In this document: positions 1-5,341 of the stretch, piece by piece
Numbering within the stretch: position 1 is the stretch's first letter
Layout of the letters: the number at the start of each line of letters is the position of its first letter
From: an uncultured Eubacterium sp.
GTDB taxonomy: Bacteria > Bacillota > Clostridia > Lachnospirales > Lachnospiraceae
Length of the DNA stretch: 5,341 nt
Reading direction: 5' to 3'
Assembly (NCBI GenBank): GCA_958446835.1
Contig: CAUCXT010000089.1
Span: 1-5,341, forward strand
Translations under genes and position numbers: made by a program
The notes under the pieces: generated by a model
Told to the model about the DNA's origin: nothing
Databases searched by the model: none
Seen by the model: only the letters and a program-made list of their open reading frames with translations

Positions 1-2
1 TA

Positions 3-275
3 CTTGCGTTCACACATGACACTGTCAAGGATAAGGTGGAAAGCCCATGTATAAGATGCGGAAGGTGCGGCGAGGTATGCCCTGAGAATCTTCTGCCTGC
101 CAAGCTTTCGACACTTGCAAGGCGTGGCGCGATGGATGCGTTTGTTGAGAGCTTCGGTATGGAGTGTGTTGAGTGCGGCTGCTGTTCATACATCTGCCCG
201 GCAAAAAGACAGCTCACACAGTCAATCAAGGCCATGAGAAAAATGGTAATGGCTGAGAGAAGAAAGAAGAAATAG
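3..275 (+). CDS. rnfC: RnfC, C-terminal part (5' end outside window)
   Basis: This is the 3' end of rnfC, the peripheral cytoplasmic subunit of the Rnf complex that carries the NADH/NAD+ and FMN site and passes electrons through 4Fe-4S clusters. The reading frame is open from base 3 to the TAG at 273-275. A GTG at 36 is internal, because coding continues upstream in frame (LAFTHDTVKDKVESPC), so the gene is cut by the window edge and is not a short protein. Two ferredoxin motifs of the form CxxCxxCxxxCP are visible: CIRCGRCGEVCP and CVECGCCSYICP, the diagnostic pair of the RnfC C-terminal domain. The tail is strongly basic (many Lys/Arg). The N-terminal nucleotide/flavin-binding domain is not in the window. 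Family membership is also supported by rnfD starting 14 nt downstream. Confidence 0.95.
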   Translation, partial: LAFTHDTVKDKVESPCIRCGRCGEVCPENLLPAKLSTLARRGAMDAFVESFGMECVECGCCSYICPAKRQLTQSIKAMRKMVMAERRKKK

Positions 276-289
276 GAGGAAGAATCGGT

Positions 290-1234
290 ATGGCTTATGT
301 ATCATCATCACCACATGTGAGTGATAAGACGACAACCCGGACGATAATGCTTGACGTGATTATAGCACTTCTTCCGGCGACGATATTCGGAATTTATAAT
401 TTTGGCTGGAGGGCGGCACTCATAGTTGCTGTGTCCGTGCTCTCCTGCGTGGGAGCTGAGGCTGCCTACGAATTTTTGATGAAAAAGCCCATCACAATAG
501 CTGATCTGAGTGCGGTTGTCACGGGACTTCTCATTGCACTTAACATGCCGTCGACGATGCCTGTAGGACTTGTCATTCTCGGCTGTCTTTTTGGTATCAT
601 TGTTGTAAAGCAGCTCTTTGGCGGGCTTGGACAGAACTTTATGAACCCTGCGCTTGCGGCGAGATGCTTCCTGCTCATCTCATTTGCGGGACATATGACT
701 AACTTTATATACGACGGAGTTTCATCGGCAACACCTCTTGCGGTTTTGAAGGCTGGCGGTGAGGTCGATGTTCTCTCAATGTTCATCGGAACCATAGGCG
801 GAACAATCGGTGAGACCTCGGTTATAGCAATCTTAATCGGAGCGGCTTATCTTCTTATAAGAAAGGTAATTTCCATAAGAATACCTCTTGCCTATATCGC
901 GACATTTGCGGTATATACACTTCTGTTTGGTGGGAGAGGCTTCGACCTTACATATCTTGCGGCGGAGCTTTGCGGCGGCGGACTTATGCTTGGAGCGTTC
1001 TTTATGGCTACCGATTATGTCACAAGCCCTATAACAAAGAATGGCAAGATAGTGTTCGGTATTATTCTTGGTATCCTCACCGGAATATTCCGTTTTCAGG
1101 GAAATTCGGCGGAGGGTGTTTCCTATGCAATCATTTTCTCCAATCTTTTAGTGCCGATTATAGAGAAGCTTACCGCTCCTACAGCATTCGGCATAGTGAA
1201 GAAGAGCAGAAAAGCCGGGAAGGAGGATAAGTAG
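290..1234 (+). CDS. rnfD: RnfD, membrane subunit with covalent FMN
   Basis: RnfD (NqrB/RnfD family) is an integral membrane subunit of the ferredoxin:NAD+ oxidoreductase and carries a covalently bound FMN in the electron path across the membrane. The 314-residue protein is full length for the family. It has roughly nine to ten hydrophobic segments, beginning near residue 20 (IMLDVIIALLPATIFGIY). The FMN attachment motif is S145-S146-A147-T148-P149-L, with T148 the expected phosphoester-linked threonine. The central GGLGQNFMNPALAAR stretch is also typical. The ATG start at 290 follows AGGAGGA at 274-280, which overlaps the rnfC stop, so coupling to rnfC is likely. The TAG stop at 1232-1234 directly abuts the rnfG start. 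FMN attachment by ApbE is family knowledge, and no apbE is present here. Confidence 0.97.
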   Translation: MAYVSSSPHVSDKTTTRTIMLDVIIALLPATIFGIYNFGWRAALIVAVSVLSCVGAEAAYEFLMKKPITIADLSAVVTGLLIALNMPSTMPVGLVILGCLFGIIVVKQLFGGLGQNFMNPALAARCFLLISFAGHMTNFIYDGVSSATPLAVLKAGGEVDVLSMFIGTIGGTIGETSVIAILIGAAYLLIRKVISIRIPLAYIATFAVYTLLFGGRGFDLTYLAAELCGGGLMLGAFFMATDYVTSPITKNGKIVFGIILGILTGIFRFQGNSAEGVSYAIIFSNLLVPIIEKLTAPTAFGIVKKSRKAGKEDK

Positions 1235-1936
1235 ATGAAAAGAATTATCAGAGATACGCTTGTCCTCTTTGCGATAACACTTATTGCCGGATTACTTCTT
1301 GGAGGGGTCTATAAGATTACAAAGTCTCCTATTGAAGCACAGGCGAAGGCTAAGACGGAGAAAGCATATAAGGCTGTTTTTTACAAATATTATGAGCAGG
1401 TTACGGATGCGGAAGGTGCTGCAGACAGTATCGTCTCAGAGATGAGCTTTGATGAGTGGAGTGCTGATGAGCTGACGGCACTTTCGCAGGGGTTTGCGGC
1501 AGAACTCGGAGACAATACAGCCAACACGCTTGACGGACTTGTGACAGCCTATGATTCGGAAGGAAAAGTTACAGGTTTTGTCATGACCATCACCAACTCT
1601 GAGGCTTACGGCGGAAGCATACAGATGTCTGTCGGCATACTTGTTGATGGAACGGTTGCGGGAGTTGAGATTCTCTCAATCAGCGAGACACCGGGACTGG
1701 GAATGAACGCACAGAGCGACAGCTTCCTCGGACAGTTCACAGGTGTCGCAACGGATGAATTTGCCTACACTAAGACAGGTAAGCAGGCAGACAATGAGAT
1801 TGATGCGATTTCATCAGCAACATATACAACCAGATCAATGACTCATGGCGTAAATGCTGCACTTGCCGCATACAGGGCAATGCAGAAAAGCTCCATTTTA
1901 ATGGGCGCTATGGAAGGAGGTGCCGTAAATGAATAA
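1235..1936 (+). CDS. rnfG: RnfG, FMN-binding electron transport subunit
   Basis: RnfG (NqrC/RnfG family, FMN-binding domain) is anchored by one N-terminal helix and exposes a flavin domain on the outer face of the membrane, where a covalent FMN relays electrons. The protein has 233 residues. A hydrophobic anchor spans about residues 8-27, followed by the extracytoplasmic domain, with a conserved EAYGGSIQMSVGI stretch and a SISETPGLG motif in the middle. The ApbE-type flavinylation motif is D190-A-I-S-S-A-T196, with T196 the expected FMN threonine. The usual glycine of the SGAT core is serine here. The ATG directly follows the rnfD TAG, with AGGAGG at 1221-1226 eight bases upstream. The 3' end overlaps rnfE by 8 nt. 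The product resembles a secreted flavoprotein domain, but the operon position fixes its role. Confidence 0.96.
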   Translation: MKRIIRDTLVLFAITLIAGLLLGGVYKITKSPIEAQAKAKTEKAYKAVFYKYYEQVTDAEGAADSIVSEMSFDEWSADELTALSQGFAAELGDNTANTLDGLVTAYDSEGKVTGFVMTITNSEAYGGSIQMSVGILVDGTVAGVEILSISETPGLGMNAQSDSFLGQFTGVATDEFAYTKTGKQADNEIDAISSATYTTRSMTHGVNAALAAYRAMQKSSILMGAMEGGAVNE

Positions 1937-2669
1937 GTGTGTTGAACGTCTTTATAACGGCATTGTGAAGGAGAATCCTACATTCGTGCTTATGCTTGGT
2001 ATGTGTCCTACGCTTGCGGTCACAACAGCAGCTATAAACGGTGTTGGAATGGGGCTTGCCTCAACGGCAGTGCTCACATTGTCGAATATTATGATTTCCA
2101 TGCTCAGAAAGGTTATTCCGGGGAGAGTCAGAATGCCGGCTTTCATTGTAATTGTAGCCACATTCGTTACGGTGGTGGATTTCCTCATGCAGGCATACTG
2201 TCCACCGTCACTTTACGATGCACTTGGAATATACATCCCGCTTATCGTGGTTAACTGTATTATCTTAGGACGTGCCGAGGCTTACGCTTCCAAGAATCCG
2301 GTTCTTCCGAGCATGTTCGACGGACTTGGAATGGGACTTGGTTTTACGGTCGGACTTACGGTTCTTGGCGCATTCAGAGAGTTAATCGGTGCGGGTACTG
2401 TATTCGGGCTTCATATCATGCCGGCTTCATACGAGCCTATGATTATATTCATTCTTCCTCCGGGAGCTTTCTTCGTTCTTGCTGCGCTTGTTGCCATTCA
2501 GAACAAGTTCAAGAATAAGAAGAAAAAAGAGTATTCGGATATTCAGATATGCAAGGATGGCGGCTGTGCTTCCTGTACCAACATGATGTGCGGCGGAAGA
2601 ATCTTTGCGGAGAGCCAGAATGAAGGTGCTTCTAAGACTGAAAGCACTGTTAAGAAGGAGGAAGGCTGA
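1929..2669 (+). CDS. rnfE: RnfE, membrane subunit with extra Cys-rich C-terminal tail
   Basis: RnfE (RnfA/NqrD-E family) is a roughly six-helix membrane subunit that pairs with its inverted homologue RnfA. In known Rnf/Nqr structures the two share an intramembrane iron-sulfur cluster held by two cysteines from each. Those cysteines are visible here as C26 (in LGMCPTLAV) and C110 (in VVNCIILGRAEA). The membrane core ends near residue 192 and is followed by a lysine cluster (about 193-200). A hydrophilic tail of about 45 residues then contains C208, C213, C216 and C221 (spacing x4, x2, x4) and ends in a charged Lys/Glu stretch. At 246 residues the protein is longer than the roughly 200 usual for the family, and the tail accounts for the excess. 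The ATG at 1929 lies inside the rnfG end (8 nt overlap), with AAGGAGG at 1914-1920. The stop overlaps the rnfA start by one base (TGATG). Confidence 0.96.
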   Translation: MNKCVERLYNGIVKENPTFVLMLGMCPTLAVTTAAINGVGMGLASTAVLTLSNIMISMLRKVIPGRVRMPAFIVIVATFVTVVDFLMQAYCPPSLYDALGIYIPLIVVNCIILGRAEAYASKNPVLPSMFDGLGMGLGFTVGLTVLGAFRELIGAGTVFGLHIMPASYEPMIIFILPPGAFFVLAALVAIQNKFKNKKKKEYSDIQICKDGGCASCTNMMCGGRIFAESQNEGASKTESTVKKEEG

Positions 2670-3244
2670 TGAAGGAGTTAATTCTTATTGCGATAGGCTC
2701 TGCACTTGTAAATAATGTTGTGCTCAGCCAGTTTCTTGGTATCTGTCCTTTCCTTGGAGTTTCCAAAAGAACAGATACGGCAGCAGGCATGGGAGGGGCG
2801 GTAATCTTCGTTATCACGATATCCTCGCTTCTTACAAGCATAATATATAATTACCTGCTTGTGGGATTACATATTGAATATCTGAAGACCATCGTTTTCA
2901 TTCTTGTGATTGCGGCACTTGTACAGTTCGTCGAGATGTTTCTCAAAAAGAGCAGCCCGTCACTGTATAAGTCTCTCGGAGTATATCTCCCGCTCATCAC
3001 AACCAACTGTGCGGTGCTCGGTGTTGCACTTACAAATGTACAGAAGGATTACGGTATTCTTCCGTCAGTTGTGAACGGCTTTGCAACCGCTGTAGGTTTT
3101 ACAATCTCAATCGTTATTCTCGCCGGTGTGAGGGAGCGCATTGAGTACAACGACATTCCGGAGAGCTTCAAGGGTACACCTATAGTCCTCGTGACAGCAG
3201 GACTTATGGCTATCGCCTTCATGGGCTTTTCCGGAATTATCTAG
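2669..3244 (+). CDS. rnfA: RnfA, membrane subunit
   Basis: RnfA is the six-helix membrane partner of RnfE and lies at the centre of the electron and ion path of the Rnf complex. The 191-residue length is exactly that expected. It shows the family signatures NNVVLSQFLGICPFLGVSK near the N-terminus and GVYLPLITTNCAVLG in the middle. C26 and C114 are the conserved cysteines expected to supply half the ligands of the intramembrane iron-sulfur cluster shared with RnfE. The ATG at 2669 overlaps the rnfE TGA (TGATG). AGGAGG at 2656-2661 lies seven bases upstream inside rnfE, which implies translational coupling. The TAG stop at 3242-3244 overlaps the ribosome binding site of rnfB. Nothing looks damaged or unusual. 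Whether the complex pumps Na+ or H+ cannot be decided from this sequence. Confidence 0.97.
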   Translation: MKELILIAIGSALVNNVVLSQFLGICPFLGVSKRTDTAAGMGGAVIFVITISSLLTSIIYNYLLVGLHIEYLKTIVFILVIAALVQFVEMFLKKSSPSLYKSLGVYLPLITTNCAVLGVALTNVQKDYGILPSVVNGFATAVGFTISIVILAGVRERIEYNDIPESFKGTPIVLVTAGLMAIAFMGFSGII

Positions 3245-3256
3245 GGAGGTGCGGCA

Positions 3257-4057
3257 ATGAACGGAGTATTGATTGCGGCGGCTGTCGTAGGTATATTGGG
3301 AATCATTATCGGAATCTTCCTCGGCGTATCGGGTGCGAAGTTCGAGGTCAAGGTTGACGAGAGGGAGACTCTTGTCCGTGAACAGCTTCCGGGAAATAAC
3401 TGCGGCGGCTGCGGCTATGCAGGCTGTGATGCCTGCGCCAAGGCGATTGTTGAGGGCAAGGCGCCTGTCAATGCATGTGCCGGATGCAGCGAGGAGAACT
3501 TAGCTGTCATCTCATCTGTTATGGGTGTTGAGGCTGAGGCTTCTGAGAAGAAGGTTGCCTATGTGAAGTGCTCAGGTGACTGCGACAAGGCTAAGTCGAA
3601 CTACACCTATACAGGAATTGAGGACTGTAAGATTGCGGCACAGATGCAGGGCGGAGGAGCGAAGGCATGCTCCTATGGTTGTCTTGGCTATGGAAGCTGT
3701 AAAAAGGCATGTCCGTATAACGCTATAACAATAGTGAACGGACTTCCTGTTGTGGATGAAGAAAAATGTGTCGGCTGCGGAAGCTGTGTCGTCACCTGCC
3801 CTAAGCAGCTCATGGCACTACGCCCGGTGAGAAAGAGAACTGTGACTGTCGCATGTAATTCACCTGAAAAGGGCAAGCCGGTAATGGATGCCTGCCAGGC
3901 AGGCTGCATCGGCTGTACCCTCTGCACGAAGGAATGTCCTTTCGGTGCAATTACCATGAACGGAAATATCCCTGTGATTGACTATGAGAAATGTAAGGGC
4001 TGCGGCAAGTGTGCGATGAAGTGTCCTAAGAAGGTAATTAAGCTTATTCAGAATTGA
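3257..4057 (+). CDS. rnfB: RnfB, multi-cluster ferredoxin subunit
   Basis: RnfB is the subunit that takes electrons from reduced ferredoxin and feeds them into the membrane chain. The 266-residue protein has a single N-terminal membrane anchor (about residues 3-25, VLIAAAVVGILGIIIGIFLG). A four-cysteine Fe-S domain follows (C49, C52, C57, C74), with extra cysteines C60 and C77. A middle part holds conserved C105, C109 and C124. Four ferredoxin-type motifs complete it: C138-x3-C142-x5-C148-x3-C152-P, C171/C174/C177/C181-P, C217/C220/C223/C227-P and C246/C249/C252/C256-P. At least five 4Fe-4S clusters are therefore expected. The ATG at 3257 follows GGAGG at 3245-3249 and lies 12 nt after rnfA. 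It is the last gene of the rnf operon, and a terminator begins about 55 nt after the stop. An isolated polyferredoxin is excluded by the anchor, the N-terminal Fe-S domain and the operon. Confidence 0.97.
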   Translation: MNGVLIAAAVVGILGIIIGIFLGVSGAKFEVKVDERETLVREQLPGNNCGGCGYAGCDACAKAIVEGKAPVNACAGCSEENLAVISSVMGVEAEASEKKVAYVKCSGDCDKAKSNYTYTGIEDCKIAAQMQGGGAKACSYGCLGYGSCKKACPYNAITIVNGLPVVDEEKCVGCGSCVVTCPKQLMALRPVRKRTVTVACNSPEKGKPVMDACQAGCIGCTLCTKECPFGAITMNGNIPVIDYEKCKGCGKCAMKCPKKVIKLIQN

Positions 4058-4112
4058 TTTAACATTGGATAAAATTATAAGCATACAAGTATAAGTGTAT
4101 AATGTTGCGTGG

Positions 4113-4161
4113 TATCGGAGCTGTGATATGTGTAATGACATATTGTGGCTCTGATATTTTT
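4113..4161 (+). terminator. Intrinsic terminator of the rnf operon
   Basis: Bases 4113-4131 and 4138-4156 pair along all 19 positions around a six-base loop (4132-4137), followed directly by five T (4157-4161) and then ATTT. Five pairs are G-U wobbles (4117/4152 and the run 4122-4125 with 4144-4147). In an RNA from the opposite strand these would be A-C mismatches, so the hairpin is strong only in the + direction. It sits 55 nt after the rnfB stop and separates the rnf operon from the LytTR unit. The pairing is seen in the sequence; the termination function is inferred. Confidence 0.88.
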
Positions 4162-4196
4162 ATTTCGGTAATTATCCATGTATTGCAAAAAAATGA

Positions 4197-4217
4197 CCAC
4201 CCATGTCAAAACGGTGG
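4197..4217 (+). promoter_or_regulatory. Inverted repeat, candidate LytTR operator
   Basis: CCACC (4197-4201) and GGTGG (4213-4217) form a perfect 5-bp inverted repeat with an 11-base spacer. It occupies the place where a -35 element would be expected relative to the TATAAT at 4220-4225. No TTGACA-like hexamer lies at 16-18 bp spacing. A binding site overlapping a missing -35 suggests an activator-dependent promoter, and the obvious candidate is the LytTR protein encoded immediately downstream. The repeat is seen; the binding protein is inferred. Confidence 0.5.
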
Positions 4218-4219
4218 AT

Positions 4220-4225
4220 TATAAT
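4220..4225 (+). promoter_or_regulatory. -10 element of the LytTR/DUF3021 promoter
   Basis: This is a perfect TATAAT hexamer located after the rnf terminator and 41 bases before the LytTR start codon. It predicts a transcript start near 4231-4233 and a leader of about 35 nt. There is no convincing -35 and no TGn extension, so it probably needs help from an activator at the adjacent inverted repeat. Confidence 0.6.
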
Positions 4226-4266
4226 TTAGATACAGTTATACTACAAGACAAGAAAGGAGGCAGGAT

Positions 4267-4713
4267 ATGAAGCTTAATATCAAGATTGATACGAATGTGT
4301 CGGAGCCGGAGGCACTTATTGTCACACCGAAAATGAATGAGGAAGTGAGCAAAATTGTCGATTTCATAGAGAAGCTGAATGGTATGACAACAGTGATTTC
4401 GGGCACAAAGGATGACAAGGTTGAGATATTGGAGCAGGACTCCCTCATACGGCTGTATGCGGAGGGCGGAAAGATATTCGCCGTGACGGAAAACGGGCTG
4501 TACCAGTTAAGACTGCGGCTATATGAGCTGGAGGAGCGGTTGGATGCGGGAAGGTTTGTCAGAATATCCAATTCGGAGATTGTGAACCTGAAAAAAGTGA
4601 GAAGCATTGACCTTAGTTTTGCTGGAACTATCTGCATGGAAATGTCGAACAGGCAGGTGAGCTACGTTTCCAGAAGGTATGTTTCAAAAATTAAGAAGAT
4701 ATTGGGACTGTGA
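4267..4713 (+). CDS. LytTR family DNA-binding transcriptional regulator
   Basis: This is a small cytoplasmic transcription factor of 148 residues with a C-terminal LytTR DNA-binding domain (about residues 45-147) and no response-regulator receiver domain. The hallmark block is F97-V-R-I-S-N-S-E-I-V-N107-L, followed by a beta-rich stretch and the terminal VSYVSRRYVSKIKKIL segment. The first 45 residues look like the short lead-in seen in LytTR regulators paired with DUF3021 proteins. The ATG at 4267 follows AAGGAGG at 4254-4260 with a six-base gap. It is the first gene of a two-gene unit with the DUF3021 membrane protein 10 nt downstream. In Streptococcus such pairs (HdrRM, BrsRM) are self-activating regulators held in check by the membrane partner. 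The same logic is inferred here, but the target genes are unknown. A functional link to rnf is doubtful because a strong terminator lies between them. Confidence 0.9.
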   Translation: MKLNIKIDTNVSEPEALIVTPKMNEEVSKIVDFIEKLNGMTTVISGTKDDKVEILEQDSLIRLYAEGGKIFAVTENGLYQLRLRLYELEERLDAGRFVRISNSEIVNLKKVRSIDLSFAGTICMEMSNRQVSYVSRRYVSKIKKILGL

Positions 4714-4718
4714 GGTGG
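4712..4718 (+). promoter_or_regulatory. Ribosome binding site deciding the DUF3021 start
   Basis: GAGGTGG overlaps the LytTR stop codon and lies five bases before the ATG at 4724. An in-frame ATG at 4679 lies inside the LytTR gene, has no such site, and would add 15 polar residues before the first membrane helix. The 4724 start is therefore preferred. Confidence 0.75.
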
Positions 4719-4723
4719 CTATA

Positions 4724-5179
4724 ATGAAAAAAGGAATATTGGTAAGAATTTTTGTGGGATTGACTGTCGGAATAGCGATAAGCTATCTTATAACAATAAT
4801 CATATCTGCGGCAATAGGCGATGGCGTGTATTATCCGTGTGTGCCAAGTCTTGTGGAGCGTTATCAGAATGAACTAGTGGCAGTGATTGTCCAGACGATA
4901 CTAAGTGCTGTTCTTGGAGCCGGCTTTTCCGCTGCGTCATTGATATGGGAGAAGGATGAGTGGAGCCTTTTAAAGCAGACGGGTATATATTTCGTGATAA
5001 TTACAGCTATAATGATGACGGTAGCCTATATATGTGAGTGGATGGAGCACTCTGTGAGAGGCGTGCTGAGCTATTTTGGAATTTTCTTCCTGATTTTTGT
5101 TGTCATCTGGGTGGCGCGGTATGTGTCGTGGAAGATAAGAATTTCTAAGATAAAGGAGAAGCTTGGGAAGGACGCATGA
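4724..5179 (+). CDS. DUF3021 family membrane protein, LytTR partner
   Basis: This 151-residue integral membrane protein has four predicted helices, at roughly residues 5-29, 50-73, 85-105 and 113-133, and a basic cytoplasmic tail (KIRISKIKEKLGK). The segment GAGFSAASLIWEKDEWSLLKQT, between helices 2 and 3, matches the S-x-IWE-x-x-x-WS pattern I associate with DUF3021 proteins. In such pairs the membrane protein is thought to restrain the adjacent LytTR regulator, possibly sensing a signal at the membrane; no biochemical activity can be read from the sequence. The gene begins 10 nt after the LytTR stop and so is co-transcribed with it. The family assignment rests on size, topology, the motif and the LytTR neighbour together. 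Confidence 0.85.
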   Translation: MKKGILVRIFVGLTVGIAISYLITIIISAAIGDGVYYPCVPSLVERYQNELVAVIVQTILSAVLGAGFSAASLIWEKDEWSLLKQTGIYFVIITAIMMTVAYICEWMEHSVRGVLSYFGIFFLIFVVIWVARYVSWKIRISKIKEKLGKDA

Positions 5180-5206
5180 ATTTAGTGAATGCATTTTATA
5201 ATTTGA

Positions 5207-5237
5207 GCCATTGAGTAAAATATAATGGCAAGTTTTT
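5207..5237 (+). terminator. Weak candidate terminator after the DUF3021 gene
   Basis: GCCATT (5207-5212) and AATGGC (5224-5229) can pair into a six-base stem with an 11-base AT-rich loop. Five T follow three bases later (5233-5237). The position, 27 nt after the DUF3021 stop, is right for ending the two-gene unit. The stem is short and the T run is offset, so this is only a possibility. Confidence 0.4.
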
Positions 5238-5341
5238 GGGAGGTGTGGTAAAATAATATAAAAGATAAATGTAGTGCATTGCGCTATGGTGATACTTATT
5301 ATCGTTGGAATGGGGAAAAGTTATGTCATACGCATTGAAAA

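Noticed and set aside
4083..4100. Small hairpin ATACA-8 nt-TGTAT after rnfB
   Set aside because: It is a five-pair AT-rich stem without a T run, next to a much stronger terminator, so there is no reason to assign a role.
4098..4103. Perfect TATAAT between the rnfB stop and the terminator
   Set aside because: No -35 lies at proper spacing (the nearest TTG-containing hexamer is 27 bp upstream), and a transcript from it would start at the base of the terminator hairpin. It is probably AT-rich chance.
3688..4141. Long open frames on the - strand opposite rnfB and its 3' flank
   Set aside because: They are shadows of the rnfB coding frame, with no ribosome binding sites and no recognisable domain.
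4204..4209. TTGACA on the - strand within the operator region
   Set aside because: No acceptable -10 follows at 16-18 bp on that strand, and no - strand gene lies downstream of it, only the rnf operon.
4236..4637. 133-codon open frame on the - strand opposite the LytTR gene
   Set aside because: It is a mirror of the well-supported LytTR gene, low in complexity (Ser/Leu/Ile-rich), and has no plausible start signal.
5249..5254. TAAAAT as a -10 for a gene to the right
   Set aside because: The matching -35 position holds TGGCAA, a poor match, and the surrounding AT-rich sequence makes chance hits likely.
5286..5341. Possible start of a new + strand gene at the right edge: ATG at 5286 or 5310 in one open frame, or ATG at 5323 (MSYALK) in another
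   Set aside because: Neither frame has a clear ribosome binding site. Only GGGG seven bases before 5323 is suggestive. At most 18 residues are visible, too few to recognise a family.

Overview
The window looks like a chromosomal segment of a low-to-medium GC anaerobic Firmicute, most likely Clostridia and probably Lachnospiraceae-like. This rests on the rnf gene order C-D-G-E-A-B used by Clostridia and acetogens (enterobacteria use A-B-C-D-G-E), on strong AGGAGG ribosome binding sites before every gene, and on a LytTR/DUF3021 pair, a combination typical of Firmicutes. The genus cannot be fixed from the sequence alone.

Region 1 (1-4161) is the distal part of an Rnf operon. It holds the 3' end of rnfC (its start lies left of the window), then complete rnfD, rnfG, rnfE, rnfA and rnfB, all on the + strand. 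Gaps are 12-14 nt or the genes abut or overlap, so they are almost certainly co-transcribed and partly translationally coupled. Rnf is a membrane ferredoxin:NAD+ oxidoreductase that couples electron flow from reduced ferredoxin to NAD+ with export of Na+ or H+. The expected cofactor sites are visible: two 4Fe-4S motifs in RnfC, covalent-FMN threonines in RnfD (T148) and RnfG (T196), paired membrane cysteines in RnfA (C26, C114) and RnfE (C26, C110), and an N-terminal iron-sulfur domain plus four ferredoxin-type motifs in RnfB. A strong directional intrinsic terminator follows rnfB (4113-4161). The flavin transferase ApbE, needed to attach the FMNs, is not in the window and must be encoded elsewhere.

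Region 2 (4162-5179) is a separate two-gene unit: a small LytTR DNA-binding protein followed 10 nt later by a four-helix DUF3021 membrane protein. This resembles the LytTR regulatory systems of Firmicutes, in which a membrane partner restrains a self-activating LytTR regulator. Its promoter region has a perfect TATAAT but no recognisable -35. In place of the -35 is an inverted repeat (CCACC-11 nt-GGTGG), which looks like an activator operator.

Region 3 (5180-5341) is AT-rich and non-coding as far as can be seen, with a weak possible terminator. A new + strand gene may begin at the right edge, but too little is visible to call it.

Most of the window is a well-conserved energy-conservation operon. 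The least ordinary points are a four-cysteine C-terminal tail on RnfE and the promoter architecture of the LytTR/DUF3021 module.
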